Below are positions 5,557 to 9,240 of a DNA stretch of 9,240 bases, piece by piece. Position numbers and translations under genes: made by a program. Numbering within the stretch: the first letter of the stretch is position 1; each line of letters opens with the position of its first letter. This DNA comes from Acidobacteriota bacterium (GTDB lineage Bacteria > Acidobacteriota > Blastocatellia > Pyrinomonadales > Pyrinomonadaceae), in NCBI GenBank assembly GCA_020199975.1, contig JAIVJP010000363.1, forward strand, positions 1 to 9,240. The letters run 5' to 3'. Below the pieces are notes generated by a model. The model was given only the letters and a program-made list of their open reading frames with translations, made no database searches and was not told the DNA's origin.

Positions 5557-7977
5557 TCACTCGGCAACCCACTCTAATTCCTTAACTGTTCTGATAACTG
5601 TTCGGCGCAGGAAATGAACACGTACATTGGTCTCACTCCCTGCGTTCAAATGAACGCGATTAACGACTGCTTCCGCCGGATAAATTTCTAAGAGGTTACC
5701 CTTGCGTTTGACGGTGCAGTTCCACGCTTCGAGCTTTCCGTCACCTCCGACTACCACAAACGCCGCATTCAGGGCGACTTCTTCCATTGCCTTAAAGATT
5801 TCATGCACGTCGTTGTCACAGGCGCCGCCACGTCCCCAATCGTCAACATGCCCCACATAGCCACCGACGACTTTGCCCTCGGGCGCACGCCACCAATCGC
5901 TGACCATATCAACGTAATGTTCGCCGAGGATGCGCGGCTCGAGATTCCCATAACCGGGACGCGCCGGATCGGGCACAAAAACTTTCGCTTCGATATAAGG
6001 ATCGGCAACGAATGCCCAGCGCAGCCGCCCCGACTGCGTGTCAACGACCTGCAGGGATGACCCGAGCGCGTTCATGGTCATTCGCAGGTACTGAGCCTCG
6101 CCCGTCAGCAGATAAAGATAGTAAGTTGCGTATATGCGCCACGCCGACCAGCCGTGCGGCGAATCCATCATGTTCGGATAAACCATCACGTCATACTGCG
6201 ACTCCCAAAAACGTAACGTAGCATTGTTCATGCGGCTGTCGGGGATAAGAAGTTGCGTCAGGGAATTGTGCTGCTCAAGATAAGCGGCGGCGGCTTCAGT
6301 GTATTTCTTGCGCTCAGCCGCATCCCGCTGCAAGAGGGCGAACATGCCAAGCTGCAGCGCACTGCAACTCATCATGCCGTCCTCAAAAGTCATTTGGCCC
6401 TCGGTCTCGACGTTGCCCCTTCGCCGCACCAGATCATCCATCGCGCGCCTGACGGCTGCGTAATGACGAGTATAACGCTCGCCCCAAACTGCCTCACCGG
6501 CGTCGGCTAATCTCTTTTCCGCGAGCATCAGTTCCATGATGGATTTGCCGATGTAGATGACGGAGGTGTAATGCGTCTTGCCCCGGTAAAAGCCGCCGTC
6601 TGCCTTTTGACGCGAGATGAGAAAGTCTGCCAAGAGAGCGGCTTTTTCCAGGCTCCCGCGATCACCCGACGCTTCGTAGCGATCCACCAGCAGACTGCAA
6701 TAACCCGCAGAGTTTTGTATGCGCTCGGGATAAGTGCCGGTTTGCATCTTATCGTCGTAAAGCAGAGCCAGGACTTTCTGAAAATGCGCGTCGAGCGTTT
6801 CATCCAGCTTGGCGCTCGGGAAATGTTTGCGCGCCAGAAAAGCGGAAAAGAATCCGTAGGCGCTTTCGATGTGGGAGGAAGCTTTTTGCTGATATTTCGA
6901 AGCAGCTTCGCGCGCCCTTAGCAGATACCACGAAAAGGGACGGGCCAAGGTAAAAGGCGTTTCGCTTGTGCGCCCGCCGGCTGTAGCTCGCAGCGTGTAG
7001 AGACCAAAACCTTGATTGAGCTTAACGGCAGTTTCATAAATTCCGGATTGAATCTTGCGCGCCGTTAAAGGAAAAACTTTGCCGCCGGGTTCCGTAAGCG
7101 TCAATTCCGGTTTCAACTGGCTGTACAAGCGAGCGGAGAGCTGCTGCTGCGGCTGATGCGCCGTGTAACGCTCCGCGTCAATAATCGGAGCGCGGGTTGC
7201 GCTCGCCAGAGATGGTTTTACATCAGACAGCGACGATACGGCTTCAAAGTAAATAGTCCAGCGACTTTCTTCGCCGGGATTGATAGACGTTTTCGATGCT
7301 GGATGTCTTGCAGGCAGCGGACCAGGATGCATTAAATCCAGCGACACGGTGCGGATGCGATGGCCCTTACCAATATAGTAGCGCTCGAAAGAAGCAATCG
7401 GGTCGGGCGAAGCAATTGTCAGAATGCCGCCTGCCGGACTCATAAAGTAGCTGAAGAAATGCGTCTTTTCGCAACGCAAGAGAGTCGGAAAAAGCTTGTT
7501 GTTCCAGTCGGGATACTTGTCCATGTAAGTATCAACGCCGAGCTGCAAACCAACCCGCAAGTCTGTCATTGATTTTTCACTCGTGTTCCTGAGCGTGACT
7601 TCGACGCCTAAACGACGCCCGTCAGCCAGGTAACGAAGCGAGGCCTGCAAATCTTTTTCGCGTCCTTCAAAGCGCAACGGCTCAGCCACCGGTTGCAACG
7701 GAATGAAGAGCTTTTCTTTACCTGCACGCACCCAAACGCGCGGTCCGCCGTGCTCGCCTGCGCTGAAGGGAAAAGCTAGCCATGCGCCTTGCTTGAAATA
7801 CTCCAAGCTGCGGACGACGACGCCGTCCGCGGCAACTGTTGCCCGCCAATCCTGTCCGGAAAGTTGTTGGGTGCTTTGCGCGTCCACCACGTCGGGGCAA
7901 ATAATCAGCGCCAGGTAAATTGTTGCTGCCGGAGCCAACCATCTGGTCGCTTGTTTGAAAGCTTTTGGGATTTTCAT
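5557..7977 (-). CDS. Large secreted protein of unknown family, possible glycan-active enzyme with an alpha-helical toroid
   Basis: I do not recognise the family of this 806-aa protein. Residues 1-33 form a signal peptide with positive residues, the hydrophobic core APAATIYLALIIC, and cleavage likely after VDA. About residues 35-340 look beta-rich. They alternate short strands and contain LRNTSEKSMTDLRVGLQLGVD, as in the beta-sandwich preceding many glycosidase or polysaccharide-lyase toroids. About residues 345-700 are helix-rich with regularly spaced aromatic and Gly segments (KADGGFYRGK, YTSVIYIGKSIMELML, PHGWSAWRIYATYYLYLL), resembling an (alpha/alpha) barrel. A highly polar stretch, HVDDWGRGGACDNDVHEIF (about 710-728), is a candidate catalytic or metal site. 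A short beta-like tail follows. The gene starts two bases after the GH35 stop without a clear ribosome site, suggesting coupling, and precedes the kinase by 8 bases. Its role in glycan degradation is inferred from context only. Confidence 0.8.
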   Translation of the reverse strand: MKIPKAFKQATRWLAPAATIYLALIICPDVVDAQSTQQLSGQDWRATVAADGVVVRSLEYFKQGAWLAFPFSAGEHGGPRVWVRAGKEKLFIPLQPVAEPLRFEGREKDLQASLRYLADGRRLGVEVTLRNTSEKSMTDLRVGLQLGVDTYMDKYPDWNNKLFPTLLRCEKTHFFSYFMSPAGGILTIASPDPIASFERYYIGKGHRIRTVSLDLMHPGPLPARHPASKTSINPGEESRWTIYFEAVSSLSDVKPSLASATRAPIIDAERYTAHQPQQQLSARLYSQLKPELTLTEPGGKVFPLTARKIQSGIYETAVKLNQGFGLYTLRATAGGRTSETPFTLARPFSWYLLRAREAASKYQQKASSHIESAYGFFSAFLARKHFPSAKLDETLDAHFQKVLALLYDDKMQTGTYPERIQNSAGYCSLLVDRYEASGDRGSLEKAALLADFLISRQKADGGFYRGKTHYTSVIYIGKSIMELMLAEKRLADAGEAVWGERYTRHYAAVRRAMDDLVRRRGNVETEGQMTFEDGMMSCSALQLGMFALLQRDAAERKKYTEAAAAYLEQHNSLTQLLIPDSRMNNATLRFWESQYDVMVYPNMMDSPHGWSAWRIYATYYLYLLTGEAQYLRMTMNALGSSLQVVDTQSGRLRWAFVADPYIEAKVFVPDPARPGYGNLEPRILGEHYVDMVSDWWRAPEGKVVGGYVGHVDDWGRGGACDNDVHEIFKAMEEVALNAAFVVVGGDGKLEAWNCTVKRKGNLLEIYPAEAVVNRVHLNAGSETNVRVHFLRRTVIRTVKELEWVAE

Positions 7978-7979
7978 AT

Positions 7980-9240
7980 TTACTGATTATCAAAAATCTG
8001 TTGTTTGACACCCCGCAGAGAAGTTTGGCGCGGCGTGTCAACTTCTAAAACAATCACTTCGTTTTTGCCTTTTTTCAAAAAACTTGACGGAACAAAGAGC
8101 GTCTGTTGGGGTCCGATTTTCCAAAAACGTCCGAGGTGATGCCCGTTGACCCAAACGTGGCCTTTGCCCCAATTCGTCGTATCCAAAAAAGTGTCTCCGA
8201 CGTTTTTTAACTCAAACGATCCGCGATAAAACGTCGGCGTATTCGGTTTTGCCACTTCCTTTGTGAATTTCAAACCTGAAAGATTATCCAATGGCAAATT
8301 GTAAATCTGCCAATTCTCCAAAGTTTGGCCGCCAATGGTAACCGCTCCGACGATGCCTTTGCGGTCGAAAATAAAATCGTAACGAAAGTTCAAACGTCCA
8401 CCGTTTTCAACCAGAACATCGAGTACCGTGTCCGTTTTGAAACGGACGGCGAGAGATCTCTCATGCAAACGCCGGTCAAGTCGGCCGACCAAATTGCCGT
8501 TGTTGAAAATGTGAGCGTAATCTCGAATATTCTCAAACTTTAAATCGGCGTTTGCGTCCTTTTCCAGCTTTTTGCGATACAAAATAAAACCATAATTTTG
8601 TCCGGCTTCTTCCATCGAAAGAGGTTTGGCGGACGTGATAGGTTTGCCCAAAAGCGAGAACAAATCGGTGGTTTCATTCAAATCAAACTGCGGAATTTCG
8701 ATCAAATCCGCGCTTTTCGGAAGTTCCGGCAGAGTTTCGCCTGCGGGCAGATACTCTTTGATAACGTCACGAATCGCATAGAATTTTTCGGTCGGCCGTC
8801 CCGCTTCGTCTAATGGGGCATCGTAATCGTAACTCGATGTACCGGGCTGATAAGGCTCTTTTGGCGTGTAATTCGCTCCATTCATAAAACCGAACGAAGT
8901 CCCGCCGTGAAACATATAAAGGTTGAACGAGATGCCGTTTTTTAACATCCAGTCCAAACCCTCCGCGACAACTTCGGGTTTGACCGTGTGATGTTTTTCG
9001 CCCCAATGATTAAACCAGCCAACCCAATATTCGCCGGTCATTCTCGGCACGTCTTGTCGGAATTTGGCAAAGTTGGCGAATGCTTGTTCGGGTTTTGTGT
9101 TTGAACCATAGTTAACGACCGAGAGCTCGTCCGCTAAAGTCCCGTTTTTGAGCATATAATCACGCGTGCCGTCCCCGGTGAAAAGCTGCCCGCTAAAACC
9201 GGCGTCACGAATCATCTGCTTGACGGCTTGCAGATAAACT
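7980..9240 (-). CDS. GH35 beta-galactosidase, partial (5' end beyond the window)
   Basis: The frame is open to the right edge and ends at TAA 7982-7980, giving about 420 C-terminal residues. GH35 hallmarks include FTGDG, then TGEYWVGWFNHWGEKHH, where the Glu of GEYW (codon 9030-9032) matches the catalytic nucleophile. YMFHGGTSFGFMNGANY and TSSYDYDAPLDEAGRPTEKF follow. The C-terminal jelly-roll part has YRGSFEL, WGKGHVWVNGHHLGRFWKIGP and the LKKGKNEVIVLEVD ending, all typical of the family. The acid/base 'NEY' motif and any signal peptide lie outside the window. The enzyme would release terminal beta-galactose from oligosaccharides or glycoproteins. It is followed two bases later by the unknown 806-aa gene. 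In-frame Met codons near 9215 are internal, not starts. The family is certain. Linkage preference (beta-1,3 or beta-1,4) cannot be read here. Confidence 0.95.
   Translation of the reverse strand, partial: VYLQAVKQMIRDAGFSGQLFTGDGTRDYMLKNGTLADELSVVNYGSNTKPEQAFANFAKFRQDVPRMTGEYWVGWFNHWGEKHHTVKPEVVAEGLDWMLKNGISFNLYMFHGGTSFGFMNGANYTPKEPYQPGTSSYDYDAPLDEAGRPTEKFYAIRDVIKEYLPAGETLPELPKSADLIEIPQFDLNETTDLFSLLGKPITSAKPLSMEEAGQNYGFILYRKKLEKDANADLKFENIRDYAHIFNNGNLVGRLDRRLHERSLAVRFKTDTVLDVLVENGGRLNFRYDFIFDRKGIVGAVTIGGQTLENWQIYNLPLDNLSGLKFTKEVAKPNTPTFYRGSFELKNVGDTFLDTTNWGKGHVWVNGHHLGRFWKIGPQQTLFVPSSFLKKGKNEVIVLEVDTPRQTSLRGVKQQIFDNQ

Noticed and set aside
4941..5585. Plus-strand open frame of 214 aa opposite the kinase
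   Set aside because: It is antisense to clear PfkB signatures and rich in Arg/Ala/Ser as expected for a complementary-frame artefact, with no motif.

Overview
All recognisable genes in this window lie on the minus strand, so transcription runs from right to left. They form one tightly packed sugar-catabolism cluster. The gene types are a GH35 beta-galactosidase, a Tat-exported GH109-type Gfo/Idh enzyme, a DeoR regulator, an AgaS-type sugar-phosphate isomerase and a PfkB kinase. GC content looks close to 50%, and Shine-Dalgarno sites are recognisable (AAGGAG, GAGGA). This suggests a free-living glycan-degrading Gram-negative bacterium. Acidobacteriota, Verrucomicrobiota or Planctomycetota are plausible from the enzyme set, but the sequence alone does not decide the phylum.

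Layout in transcription order: (1) GH35 beta-galactosidase, 5' end cut by the window edge (9240-7980). (2) A large secreted protein of 806 aa with no family I can name (7977-5557). (3) A PfkB/1-phosphofructokinase-type kinase broken by an internal out-of-frame deletion (5549-4859). (4) A DeoR-family regulator (4856-4095). (5) A GH109/Gfo-Idh-MocA enzyme with a twin-arginine signal (4050-2668). (6) A nucleoside-hydrolase-like secreted protein, also broken by an internal out-of-frame deletion (2611-1629); its first 50 codons are a separate short frame starting at TTG. (7) An AgaS-type SIS-domain isomerase/deaminase (1593-376). (8) At the left edge, a frameshifted remnant of a TolB/PD40 beta-propeller protein (about 214-1). 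Gaps between genes 1 to 4 are 2 to 8 bases, and none of the later gaps up to AgaS exceeds about 60 bases, so a single operon is likely. Its promoter would lie beyond the right edge. I see no convincing terminator.

Working together (inference): the GH35 enzyme would remove beta-linked galactose and the GH109 enzyme alpha-linked GalNAc. That combination fits the mucin-type core Gal-beta-1,3-GalNAc-alpha-Ser/Thr. AgaS would convert galactosamine-6-phosphate to tagatose-6-phosphate, the kinase would make tagatose-1,6-bisphosphate, and the DeoR protein would be the AgaR-like repressor. The 806-aa protein, between the beta-galactosidase and the kinase, is the best candidate for an undescribed glycan-active enzyme.

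The most striking anomaly is that two non-adjacent genes, the kinase and the nucleoside hydrolase, each lack a central block of roughly 70-100 codons. Both are joined cleanly but out of frame, and both keep recognisable ends. Either the locus is decaying or the assembly has dropped sequence; read mapping across the junctions would decide.
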